A stretch of 46,620 nucleotides of DNA. Origin: Prevotellaceae bacterium UBA1746 (GTDB taxonomy: Bacteria > Bacteroidota > Bacteroidia > Bacteroidales > Bacteroidaceae). Made by a program: the position numbers and the translations under genes. How positions within the stretch are numbered: position 1 is the first letter of the stretch; every line of letters begins with the position of its first letter. The stretch spans positions 1 through 46,620 of the forward strand of contig DCHS01000051.1 of the NCBI GenBank assembly GCA_002314875.1, read 5' to 3'. The notes beneath the pieces were generated by a model. The model was not told the DNA's origin, ran no database searches, and saw nothing but the letters and a program-made list of their open reading frames with translations. This document shows positions 1 to 6,898 of the stretch, piece by piece.

Positions 1-4
1 TCTT

Positions 5-2101
5 ATGTATCACTTCCTCGACCAAGATATTACGTACCTCAAGGGTGTCGGTAGCGCGCGGGCTCAACTGCTTGCGTCGGAACTTGACATCCATACGGTG
101 GCGGACCTCCTGCACTGCTATCCCTTCCGCCATGAGGACCGTACGAAGGTACACCGCATCTGCGATATCATCGAGGGAATGCAGAATATCCAGATCCGCG
201 GCCGCATCGTCAATTTCAACACCCTCGGCGAAGGCCCGCGGAGACGTCTCGTCGCCACCTTTACCGACGGCACGGGATTCGTCACCCTGGTGTGGTTCCG
301 GAATATCAAGGCTTTCGAAAAGGTCTACAAGGTCGGCGTTGACTACCAGGTCTTCGGCGAACCGAAGATGTTCCAGCACGGTTTCAACATCGCCCACCCG
401 GAGATGGAGGAACTGGAGAAGATTCAGAACCGCCCCCTCCTCCGTATGCAGCCCGTCTACCATATGACGGAGAAACTCACGAACCGCGGTGTCACCTCAA
501 AGGTCATCAACCAGCTCGTTGCCAACGCTTTTGAGAAAATCACCTCCATCCCGGAGACACTCTCCGAGGACATCGTCCGTGAGCACCACCTCATCAGTCA
601 CGAGCAGGCCATCCGCGATATCCATTTCAGCCAGAGCGCTGCTGCGGTGAGCGAGGCCAAACGAAGGCTGAAGTTCGAGGAACTTTTCTACCTCCAACTT
701 TCCATCCTCCAATACACCCGCGACAGAAAGACGGGCTACGAGGGTTTTCCCTTCCCCCGCGTCGGGCACTATTTCAACGATTTCTACACCAAACACCTCC
801 CCTTCGAACTCACCGGAGCGCAGAAACGTGTCATCAAGGAGATTCATACCGACCTCCAGTCCGGACGCCAGATGAACCGCCTCCTTCAGGGTGATGTGGG
901 ATCGGGAAAGACAATGGTGGCAACGCTCATCAGTCTCCTCGCCCTCGACAACGGTTTCCAGGCGTGTATCATGGCGCCGACGGAAATTCTTGCCGAACAG
1001 CATTACAAAGGAATCAGCGAACAGCTCGCTCCCCTCGGTATCCGCGTGGAACTCCTCACCGGAAATGTGAAGGGAAAGCGCCGCACCAAGGTTCTCGAAG
1101 GTATTGAGAACGGCGAGGTGCAACTCCTCGTCGGAACGCATGCCCTCATTGAACCGACGGTGGTCTTCCAGAACCTCGGTATGGTCGTTATCGACGAGCA
1201 GCACCGTTTCGGTGTCAAGCAGCGCGCCAAGCTTTGGGCCAAGAACACCCGACCGCCCCACATCCTCGTGATGACGGCGACGCCGATTCCGAGAACGCTG
1301 GCGATGACGGTGTACGGCGATCTTGATGTCAGTGTCATCAACGAACTCCCACCGGGACGAAAGCCCATCACCACCCTGCACTTTACCAACCGCAATAACT
1401 CGCAGATTTTCAACGGTATCGTTACCGAACTGAACCGCGGTCACCAGATTTACATCGTCTATCCGCTGATCGAGGAGAACGAAAAGATGGATCTCAAAGC
1501 GCTCGAAGAGGGTTTCGAAGAGACGCGGAAGATGTTCCCCAGCTGGTCGGTAGGAAAGGTCCACGGCAAGATGAAACCCGCCGAGAAGGAGGAGGCCATG
1601 CGTGCCTTTTCCGCCAAAGAAACGCAGATTCTCGTTTCCACAACGGTGATAGAGGTCGGCGTGAATGTGCCCAATGCCAGCGTGATGGTCATCCAGAACG
1701 CAGAGCGCTTCGGTCTTGCCCAGCTCCACCAGCTTCGCGGCCGCGTGGGACGAGGAGCGGAACAGAGTTTCTGCATCCTGGTCACCAAGGAAGGTCTTGC
1801 CGAGTCTACCCAGGAACGTATGGACATCATGGTCGAGACGACCGACGGCTTTAAGATTGCCGAGGCAGACCTGAAGTTCCGCGGTCCCGGTGACCTCGAA
1901 GGAACGGCGCAGTCTGGTCTTCCCATCAATCTCCGTATTGCCTCCCTGATCGGTGATACCGTCCTGATGAGCGAAACCCGCGAGGCGGCAGCCCGAATTA
2001 TTGCCAAGGACCCCGACGAATCTCTCCCGCAGTACCGTGTCCTCTGGACGCGACTCCGACAGCTCAAAGACGACCTCACGAATTACTCGGATATATCATA
2101 A
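5..2101 (+). CDS. recG: ATP-dependent DNA helicase RecG
   Basis: RecG is a monomeric superfamily 2 helicase that remodels stalled replication forks and branch-migrates Holliday junctions. The 698-aa product has the usual length. It opens with the RecG wedge/OB region, including a helix-hairpin-helix-like start (YLKGVGSARA), and carries Walker A GDVGSGKT near residue 296, a DEQH box near 396, TATPIPRT near 423 and the QLRGRVGRG motif in the second helicase lobe. The ATG at 5 gives the usual N-terminus (MYHFLDQDITYLKGVG), so the gene is complete although it starts at the window edge; its promoter lies outside. It ends in TAA directly before a strong terminator. The next gene is convergent. Family assignment is firm. 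Confidence 0.97.
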   Translation: MYHFLDQDITYLKGVGSARAQLLASELDIHTVADLLHCYPFRHEDRTKVHRICDIIEGMQNIQIRGRIVNFNTLGEGPRRRLVATFTDGTGFVTLVWFRNIKAFEKVYKVGVDYQVFGEPKMFQHGFNIAHPEMEELEKIQNRPLLRMQPVYHMTEKLTNRGVTSKVINQLVANAFEKITSIPETLSEDIVREHHLISHEQAIRDIHFSQSAAAVSEAKRRLKFEELFYLQLSILQYTRDRKTGYEGFPFPRVGHYFNDFYTKHLPFELTGAQKRVIKEIHTDLQSGRQMNRLLQGDVGSGKTMVATLISLLALDNGFQACIMAPTEILAEQHYKGISEQLAPLGIRVELLTGNVKGKRRTKVLEGIENGEVQLLVGTHALIEPTVVFQNLGMVVIDEQHRFGVKQRAKLWAKNTRPPHILVMTATPIPRTLAMTVYGDLDVSVINELPPGRKPITTLHFTNRNNSQIFNGIVTELNRGHQIYIVYPLIEENEKMDLKALEEGFEETRKMFPSWSVGKVHGKMKPAEKEEAMRAFSAKETQILVSTTVIEVGVNVPNASVMVIQNAERFGLAQLHQLRGRVGRGAEQSFCILVTKEGLAESTQERMDIMVETTDGFKIAEADLKFRGPGDLEGTAQSGLPINLRIASLIGDTVLMSETREAAARIIAKDPDESLPQYRVLWTRLRQLKDDLTNYSDIS

Positions 2102-2136
2102 AAAACTCCCGCCCAAGACTGGGCGGGAGTTTTTTG
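2101..2136 (+). terminator. Rho-independent terminator after recG
   Basis: A perfect hairpin with arms ACTCCCGCCC and GGGCGGGAGT and a 6-nt loop is followed by a T run; an A run lies on the left side, so it could work in both directions. It starts at the recG stop codon and also lies downstream of the convergent BASS transporter gene. Confidence 0.9.
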
Positions 2137-2140
2137 TGGG

Positions 2141-2200
2141 CCGGAGAGTCCGGATTGTCCGGAAGTTCCGGAGGTTCCGGGAGTTACCGGAAGGACCGGC
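2141..2200. repeat. 9-bp CCGG tandem array R1
   Basis: About six units of a 9-bp repeat with consensus TCCGGARKT lie between the recG terminator and the end of the transporter gene. The array runs into the transporter's 3' end: its last codons and its TAA stop (2184-2186) are made of repeat units. Confidence 0.85.
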
Positions 2201-3110
2201 TAAAGAGCGAGGCGGCGAGGGCACCGGAGAAATTGTGCCAGACGGAGAAGATGGCACCGGGGATAGTCGCCAGCGGGAACATCGCAAAATGAGTGGCGGC
2301 GAGGGAGGTCGCAAGACCACTGTTCTGCATGCCGACCTCGATGGAGATGGCCGTCTGCTGGGGACGCTCGAGACCGAGAACCTTTCCCGTCAGGAAACCA
2401 AGGGCGAGACCGCAGAGATTATGGAGCATCACCACAAGGATGATGATGAGCGAAGAGGTGAGGATGCGTTCAGCATTGAGAGAGACCACGATACCGAGGA
2501 TGGTAGCGATGGCCAGCGTAGAAACGGCAGGCATATAGGGCTTTACCTTTTCTGCAAAACTCCCAAACCAATAATTCAGCACGATGCCGATGATGATGGG
2601 GAGAATGACGACCTGCGTGATGCTCAGCAACATGCCCCAAGTATCGACATCGACGCTCTGACCGGCATAGAAGAGGACGAGGAGCGGCGTGAGGAGGGGC
2701 GCAAGGAGGGTGGAAATGGTCGTCATTCCCACGGAGAGGGCGAGGTCACCTTTGGCCAGGAAAGTAATGACATTGCTCGCAGTACCACCGGGACAGCAGC
2801 CGACGAGGATGACACCGACGGCGAGTTCCGTGGGGAGGTGGAAAAGTTCGCTGAGCCCCCACGCCAACGCCGGCATGATGATGAACTGCGCCAGGCAGCC
2901 GATGATGACGTCCTTCGGACGGGAGAAGACAACGCGGAAGTCCTCGAGCTTGAGATTCAAGCCCATTCCGCACATCACGATGCCGAGCATCCAGTTGATG
3001 CTCTTCGGGGGAATCCACGAAAAGGTTGCAGGGATAAAGAGGGCCACTGCGCCCACTGCTAAAATAAAAACGGCGAGATATTTCGTCAGAAACTGTGCAA
3101 TAGTTTTCAT
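2184..3110 (-). CDS. Bile acid:sodium symporter (BASS) family transporter
   Basis: Inner-membrane sodium-coupled transporter of the BASS superfamily; members carry bile acids, pyruvate, pantothenate and other organic anions, and the substrate cannot be told here. The 308-aa product is strongly hydrophobic, with about nine or ten membrane spans. It carries the family signatures CCPGGTASN (mid-protein) and EVGMQNSGLA (C-terminal half). The ATG at 3110 is chosen because the frame upstream of it is only repeat-derived (RNFRSLRNFRSL-type) sequence. The last residues, SRSFR, and the stop codon are encoded by 9-bp CCGG units, so the natural C-terminus seems to have been replaced or extended by the repeat. 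Flanked on both sides by repeat arrays; no clear promoter box seen. Confidence 0.9.
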   Translation of the reverse strand: MKTIAQFLTKYLAVFILAVGAVALFIPATFSWIPPKSINWMLGIVMCGMGLNLKLEDFRVVFSRPKDVIIGCLAQFIIMPALAWGLSELFHLPTELAVGVILVGCCPGGTASNVITFLAKGDLALSVGMTTISTLLAPLLTPLLVLFYAGQSVDVDTWGMLLSITQVVILPIIIGIVLNYWFGSFAEKVKPYMPAVSTLAIATILGIVVSLNAERILTSSLIIILVVMLHNLCGLALGFLTGKVLGLERPQQTAISIEVGMQNSGLATSLAATHFAMFPLATIPGAIFSVWHNFSGALAASLFSRSFR

Positions 3111-3125
3111 AGGTGTTGGTTGGGG

Positions 3126-3273
3126 CCGGAGGGACCGGAGGGTCCGGAGGATCCGGTAGTTTCGGAGGGACCGGTAGTTCCGGAGGGACCGGAAGTTCCG
3201 GAGGGACCGGAAGTTCCGGGAAGTCCGGAGAGACCGGAGGGACCGGGATGTCCGGAGAATCCGGAAGTTCCGG
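3126..3273. repeat. 9-bp CCGG tandem array R2
   Basis: Longest array: about 16 consecutive 9-bp units such as CCGGAGGGA, CCGGAAGTT and CCGGTAGTT in strict register. It fills the gap between the start of the BASS gene (3110) and the stop of the NhaC gene (3277). Because 9 bp is three codons, it stays open in several frames and creates spurious PEGPEVPEGPE-type reading frames. Confidence 0.92.
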
Positions 3274-3276
3274 CAA

Positions 3277-4584
3277 TTAACTATATTTACGGGGGAAACG
3301 GAAGATGATGCCGAGGATGGCAACAACGCCGAGGAGGAAGTTGTAATAGAGGAAGGGGATGATCTCGAAGGGACTGATGGAGGCGAGACCGCTGGCGATG
3401 AGGAGCTGGGCACCATAGGGGAGGATACCCTGGACAACGCAGGAGAAGGTGTCGAGGAGGGAGGCGCTTTTGCACTTATTCACCCCGAAACGCTCGGCGA
3501 TATCGGAACTGATCTTGCCGACGGAGAGGATGGCAACGGTGTTGTTTGCCGTGCAGCAGTTCGTCATGCTGACGAGAGCGGCGATGGCAGCTTCGGCACC
3601 GCGTACCCCCTTGACCTTTCGGGTGAGATGGTAGATGATGTAGCCAATACCGCCGTTGTGACGGATGAGTTCCATCATACCACCTGCCATAAGGGCGACA
3701 AGGATGGTCTCCGTCATGCCCGTCATACCCTGGGCCGAGGCTGACATCCAGCCAGCGACATCCAGTTCACCGGAAGCTAGACCGACTACGGCGGCGAGGA
3801 CATTACCGAGGACGAGGACCGCCATTACATCGAGACCCCAGACAGCGGTGACGAGGACGACGATATAGGGGAGAACCTTGAAGTAGTTGATGTCGGCAAG
3901 GGAGGGCGCTGATGCCAGGACTTCCGCCGGCTGGGCAGCCGTCTTTGTCAGTCCTAAAACGAGGAAGATGACGATGGTGATGAGGGCGGCAGGAAGGGCC
4001 AGGAGGATATTGGCCTTGAACTTGTCGGAGAGTTTAACACCCTGGGAACGGGTGGCGACGATGGTGGTGTCGGAGATAAAGCTCAGATTGTCACCAAAAA
4101 AGGCTCCGCTGACGACACTGCCGATGAGGAGGCCCATCGGAAGGCAGGTGGGAGCCGCCATACCGGCTGCAACGGGGGCGAGGGCAACGATGGTGCCGAC
4201 GCTCGTTCCAACGCTGATGGAGACGAAGCAGGCCGCGAGGAAGAGGCCTGGGAGGAGCATGCTCGGCGGGAGGACGGCAAGGGTCAGATCGACGGTGGCG
4301 TCGATGGCACCCATGGTCTTGGCGGTATAGGCGAAGGCGCCTGCAAGGAGAAAAATCCAGATCATCATCATGAGATTCTTCTCGCCGGCACCGGCGCTGA
4401 CGAGTTCAACGCGCTTCGCGATACTTGCACCGCGGGTGGTTGCCACGGCGTAAATCAACGAAACGAGGAAAACGACGACTAAGGGAACTTTGTAGAAGTC
4501 GCCCCAGGCGATGCCCATTCCGAGGAACAGGAGCGCGAGGACGAGGACGGGGCTGATGGCCAGCAGGCCTTTTTTGTGTGTCAT
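3277..4584 (-). CDS. NhaC-family Na+/H+ antiporter
   Basis: Inner-membrane antiporter that exports Na+ (or exchanges organic acids) against protons. The 435-aa product is a polytopic membrane protein. Features matching the NhaC family are the glycine/serine-rich VSISVGTSVGTIVALAP segment and the GDNLSFISDTTIVATRSQG motif following it, in the first half of the protein. The ATG at 4584 (MTHKKGLLAISP) is preferred: the 50 codons upstream are repeat-derived arginine-rich sequence plus the GCGGC hairpin. The gene lies in a minus-strand series with the radical SAM gene upstream and the BASS gene downstream, each separated by a 9-bp array, so co-transcription is possible but unproven. NhaC members cannot be separated by substrate from sequence alone. 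Confidence 0.88.
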   Translation of the reverse strand: MTHKKGLLAISPVLVLALLFLGMGIAWGDFYKVPLVVVFLVSLIYAVATTRGASIAKRVELVSAGAGEKNLMMMIWIFLLAGAFAYTAKTMGAIDATVDLTLAVLPPSMLLPGLFLAACFVSISVGTSVGTIVALAPVAAGMAAPTCLPMGLLIGSVVSGAFFGDNLSFISDTTIVATRSQGVKLSDKFKANILLALPAALITIVIFLVLGLTKTAAQPAEVLASAPSLADINYFKVLPYIVVLVTAVWGLDVMAVLVLGNVLAAVVGLASGELDVAGWMSASAQGMTGMTETILVALMAGGMMELIRHNGGIGYIIYHLTRKVKGVRGAEAAIAALVSMTNCCTANNTVAILSVGKISSDIAERFGVNKCKSASLLDTFSCVVQGILPYGAQLLIASGLASISPFEIIPFLYYNFLLGVVAILGIIFRFPRKYS

Positions 4585-4594
4585 GAGCAAATAG

Positions 4595-4613
4595 TTTCGC
4601 GGCTGACGCCGCA
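4595..4613 (-). promoter_or_regulatory. GCGGC-GTCA-GCCGC hairpin before the NhaC start (copy 1)
   Basis: On the minus strand a small perfect hairpin (5-bp stem, 4-nt loop) followed by GAAA lies about 13 bases before the NhaC ATG. The same sequence and spacing recur before the radical SAM gene. It lacks a T run, so it is not a normal terminator; it may be a leader RNA hairpin or an end piece of the repeat arrays. Confidence 0.5.
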
Positions 4614-4615
4614 CT

Positions 4616-4690
4616 CGGAGGTTCCGGAGAGTCCGGGGTGTCCGGAGGTTCCGGTAGTTCCGGAGGGACCGGTAGTTCCGGAGGGACCGG
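4616..4690. repeat. 9-bp CCGG tandem array R3
   Basis: About eight 9-bp units of the CCGGAGGKT/CCGGTAGTT type between the hairpin upstream of the NhaC gene and the stop codon of the radical SAM gene (4695-4697), only a few bases away. Confidence 0.88.
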
Positions 4691-4694
4691 GGGA

Positions 4695-5570
4695 TTAGGA
4701 GCGGAAGCGCTTGGTTTGGGCGGCATAGCCGCATTTTTTACAGAGGGACTCGACGGCGAGATGGCGGGAAAAGCCGTCATAGATGGCACGGGCACGGGGC
4801 GAGGCAAGGATGGCGTCGAGGGACTGGTCGAAGAGGTTGCCGAGGGTGAGGTCGCCGTCGTGATCCAGACAGCAGGGGACGACGCTGCCGTCGACGAGGA
4901 CACCGATCTGGTTGCGGAGAGCATAGCAGAAGATGTCTTCGCCCTTCTCCGCGGCTGCTTCATCGGGCCACTCAAACATCTTGTCGTACTCCAGGTAGAG
5001 GTTCTCGGCCAGACGGTAGCCGTCGGGACGCTCAGTCCACGGCTGGGGGACGTGCTCGGCAAGCAAACGGAGGATCTCATCGTTGGTGGCATCATAGCCG
5101 CCTTCGTTCCAGAGGCGGAGGACAACGATGGAGCCGAGGGCGGCGGCGGCCTTCGCGAAGCTCATCACCCGGGAGATGTAGGCCTCCGGTGTCGTCTTGC
5201 CGTTTCCCTCGTGGGAGTGAAGGGAGATCTGGTACTTGTAGGCCGGTGGGACCGGAGGTGCCGGAAGTTCCGGAGGTGCCGGAAGTTCCGGAGATGCCGG
5301 AGGGACCGGAGGCAGGAGTGTGCCGTTGGTGGTCACGATGGGGACGAAGCCCTTGTCCTTGGCACGGCGGACAAAGAGGTCGAGGTCGGGATGGAGGAAG
5401 GGCTCTCCCATCAGATGGAGATAGAGAAAGCGCACCTGCCCGCGGAGGGCGTCCGTGAGGGCCTCGAACTGGGCCACAGTCATCCTGCGCTTCTCCCGCT
5501 TGTTCTTCGGGCAGAAGACGCAACTGAGGTTACAGATGTTGGTGATCTCGAGGTAACAGCGGTCAATCAT
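4695..5570 (-). CDS. Radical SAM/SPASM-type protein with an in-frame repeat insertion
   Basis: Iron-sulfur enzyme that cleaves S-adenosylmethionine to start radical chemistry; the substrate is unknown. The 291-aa product has the CxxxCxxC cluster motif (C13, C17, C20 in CNLSCVFC), a GEP motif near residue 55, a TTNGT strand near 80 and a C-terminal cysteine set (VVPCCLDHDGDLTLGNL and CKKCGY) that suggests a SPASM/twitch auxiliary cluster. Residues 87-110 are a proline-rich stretch of PPE/LPA units encoded by eight 9-bp CCGG repeats, sitting where the family has the helix between two barrel strands (TTNGTLL before, YKYQISLHSHEG after). The frame is kept, so the protein may be made, but folding and activity are doubtful. 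ATG at 5570 is chosen because it directly precedes the conserved MIDRCYLEITNICNL start. Confidence 0.88.
   Translation of the reverse strand: MIDRCYLEITNICNLSCVFCPKNKREKRRMTVAQFEALTDALRGQVRFLYLHLMGEPFLHPDLDLFVRRAKDKGFVPIVTTNGTLLPPVPPASPELPAPPELPAPPVPPAYKYQISLHSHEGNGKTTPEAYISRVMSFAKAAAALGSIVVLRLWNEGGYDATNDEILRLLAEHVPQPWTERPDGYRLAENLYLEYDKMFEWPDEAAAEKGEDIFCYALRNQIGVLVDGSVVPCCLDHDGDLTLGNLFDQSLDAILASPRARAIYDGFSRHLAVESLCKKCGYAAQTKRFRS
5243..5314. repeat. 9-bp CCGG tandem array R4 inside a coding region
   Basis: Eight 9-bp units in exact register (for example CCGGAGGTG, CCGGAAGTT, CCGGAGGGA). This is the same family as the intergenic arrays, but it lies within the radical SAM gene, where it is read as PPE/LPA triplets on the minus strand. 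Confidence 0.92.
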
Positions 5571-5575
5571 AATTA

Positions 5576-5594
5576 TTTCGCGGCTGACGCCGCT
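5576..5594 (-). promoter_or_regulatory. GCGGC-GTCA-GCCGC hairpin before the radical SAM start (copy 2)
   Basis: Second copy of the hairpin found before the NhaC gene, again followed by GAAA and about a dozen bases before the ATG (5570). The identical sequence and placement argue for a shared origin or role. Confidence 0.5.
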
Positions 5595-5648
5595 CACACC
5601 GGAACGGACCGACGCCAGGAGTTGACGGGGGAGGGGCTTATGCCACGC

Positions 5649-5729
5649 TCGGAGAGTCCGGAGGTTCCGGTAGTTCCGGAGGGACCGGAAGAGCCGGGGG
5701 GACCGGGGTGTCCGGAGGTTCCGGACCGG
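5649..5729. repeat. 9-bp CCGG tandem array R5
   Basis: About eight 9-bp units between the radical SAM start and the xylanase stop. The first unit touches the xylanase TAG (5730-5732), so the array begins exactly at the end of the coding region. Confidence 0.88.
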
Positions 5730-6794
5730 CTAGAAACTGGTGATGGCGCGGTAGGCGTCCTTGCGCTGGAGGGCTTTATCGAAAAGGAGGGGATAGTTGG
5801 AGGAGGTGAGCCAGGAGTCACGGTCAGAGACATTCCAGAAAGTCACGCAGTCGATGACATCACGGTGCTTGCGGAAAACCTCGAAGAGGGCGCGGTACTG
5901 CTCAGTATGACGAGCCTTGACCTCATCGGTGATCTCCTCACCCTTCTGGCTGAACTGCAGCTGGCCGCCCATCTCCATGTTTACACGGACATCGAGCTCG
6001 GTGAACTGGATATGGTCGACAATCCTCCTGTACATCGTGATGGCAGAATCCACTTCGGCAGCACTCGGACCGTAGATGTTGTAATGGCCCTGCATACCGA
6101 TGCCGTCGACACGGACTCCGTATTCCTCCTTCATCTTCTTTACCATATTGAAGATGCGCTGGGATTTGAAGCGGTCGGCAGCATTATAGTCATTGTAAAT
6201 CAGGAGGACATCGTGACCGGCAGCCTCGGCAGCAAACTGGAAGGCCTTGGCGATGAATTCGTCGCCGAAGCGTTCGTAAAGCTTCGAAGGACGATAAGGC
6301 TGCACATCGGGACCACCGTCAGCCATCGCCTCATTGACGACATCGATGGCATAAATGATATCGCGATAACGGTCAACGATGGTGAAGATATGGTCACGGA
6401 GACGGGCATAGAAGACTTCATCGGGAACGGGATTTCCCTGTTCATCGTACATCATCCAGTCCGCGAACTGGGCATGCCAGCAGAGGTTGTGGAGACGGAG
6501 GGGGAGATGGTTCTCACGGCAAAAGTTGGCGATGACATCAGCACCTTGCCAGTTCCAAACGCCTTCGCGCGGATGCACCATGCCTGTCTTGTGGTCGTTC
6601 TCCGCCGTGATACTGTTGTATTCGCGAAGGATCAGTTCAAGGTCCTCGGGATGGTAGAAATTGCCCATGTTGATGGCACAGCCCACCTTGAAATAGTCCT
6701 TATAGACATCCTTAAGCCCCAAATTTTCCTGCGCAGACAGAGAGCCTCCCGTCATCATCATCAACAGGAAAAAGAGGATTTTTCTGAAAACCAT
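5730..6794 (-). CDS. Secreted endo-1,4-beta-xylanase, GH10
   Basis: Glycoside hydrolase family 10 enzyme that cleaves beta-1,4 bonds in xylan with retention of configuration. The 354-aa product is close to a bare GH10 catalytic domain. It starts with a signal peptide (MVFRKILFFLLMMMTGGSLSA, cleavage near residue 20). The general acid/base is probably E155 in DVVNEAMADG and the nucleophile E266 in FTELDVRV. HNLCWHAQFADWM and the NDYN segment also fit the family. No carbohydrate-binding module or T9SS tail is present, so it is probably periplasmic or released. ATG at 6794 is chosen for the signal peptide. A TAnnTTTG box and a 19-bp palindrome lie just upstream, suggesting its own regulated promoter. 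The stop codon abuts a 9-bp repeat array. Confidence 0.95.
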   Translation of the reverse strand: MVFRKILFFLLMMMTGGSLSAQENLGLKDVYKDYFKVGCAINMGNFYHPEDLELILREYNSITAENDHKTGMVHPREGVWNWQGADVIANFCRENHLPLRLHNLCWHAQFADWMMYDEQGNPVPDEVFYARLRDHIFTIVDRYRDIIYAIDVVNEAMADGGPDVQPYRPSKLYERFGDEFIAKAFQFAAEAAGHDVLLIYNDYNAADRFKSQRIFNMVKKMKEEYGVRVDGIGMQGHYNIYGPSAAEVDSAITMYRRIVDHIQFTELDVRVNMEMGGQLQFSQKGEEITDEVKARHTEQYRALFEVFRKHRDVIDCVTFWNVSDRDSWLTSSNYPLLFDKALQRKDAYRAITSF

Positions 6795-6818
6795 AGGCGT
6801 CGGTATTAATATTTTCGG

Positions 6819-6826
6819 CAAAGTTA
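6819..6826 (-). promoter_or_regulatory. Bacteroidota -7 box (TAACTTTG) of the xylanase gene
   Basis: On the minus strand TAACTTTG matches the TAnnTTTG consensus and lies about 25 bases before the xylanase ATG. No convincing -33 TTTG element is seen at the usual spacing; a palindrome occupies that position instead. Confidence 0.55.
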
Positions 6827-6837
6827 CGCAAATATCT

Positions 6838-6856
6838 TCACATACGACGTATGTGA
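6838..6856. promoter_or_regulatory. 19-bp perfect palindrome, candidate operator
   Basis: TCACATACGACGTATGTGA is a perfect inverted repeat with a single central base. It lies 12-30 bases upstream of the -7 box, covering the -33 region, which is where an activator or repressor dimer would bind. It also lies just beyond the end of the upstream gene, but it lacks a T run and has almost no loop, so a terminator is less likely. Confidence 0.5.
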
Positions 6857-6898
6857 GCGGTATTTTTCGCCAAACAGACACCCCGGAAAGCGGGAAAA

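Noticed and set aside
3120..3308. Collagen-like PEGPEVPEGPE reading frame
   Set aside because: It is only the translation of the 9-bp array R2, with no independent start signal; the same DNA gives other repeats in other frames.
4638..6809. Long plus-strand open frame of 723 codons over the radical SAM and xylanase genes
   Set aside because: It is antisense to two clearly recognised genes and begins in a repeat array; an antisense shadow of GC-rich codons.
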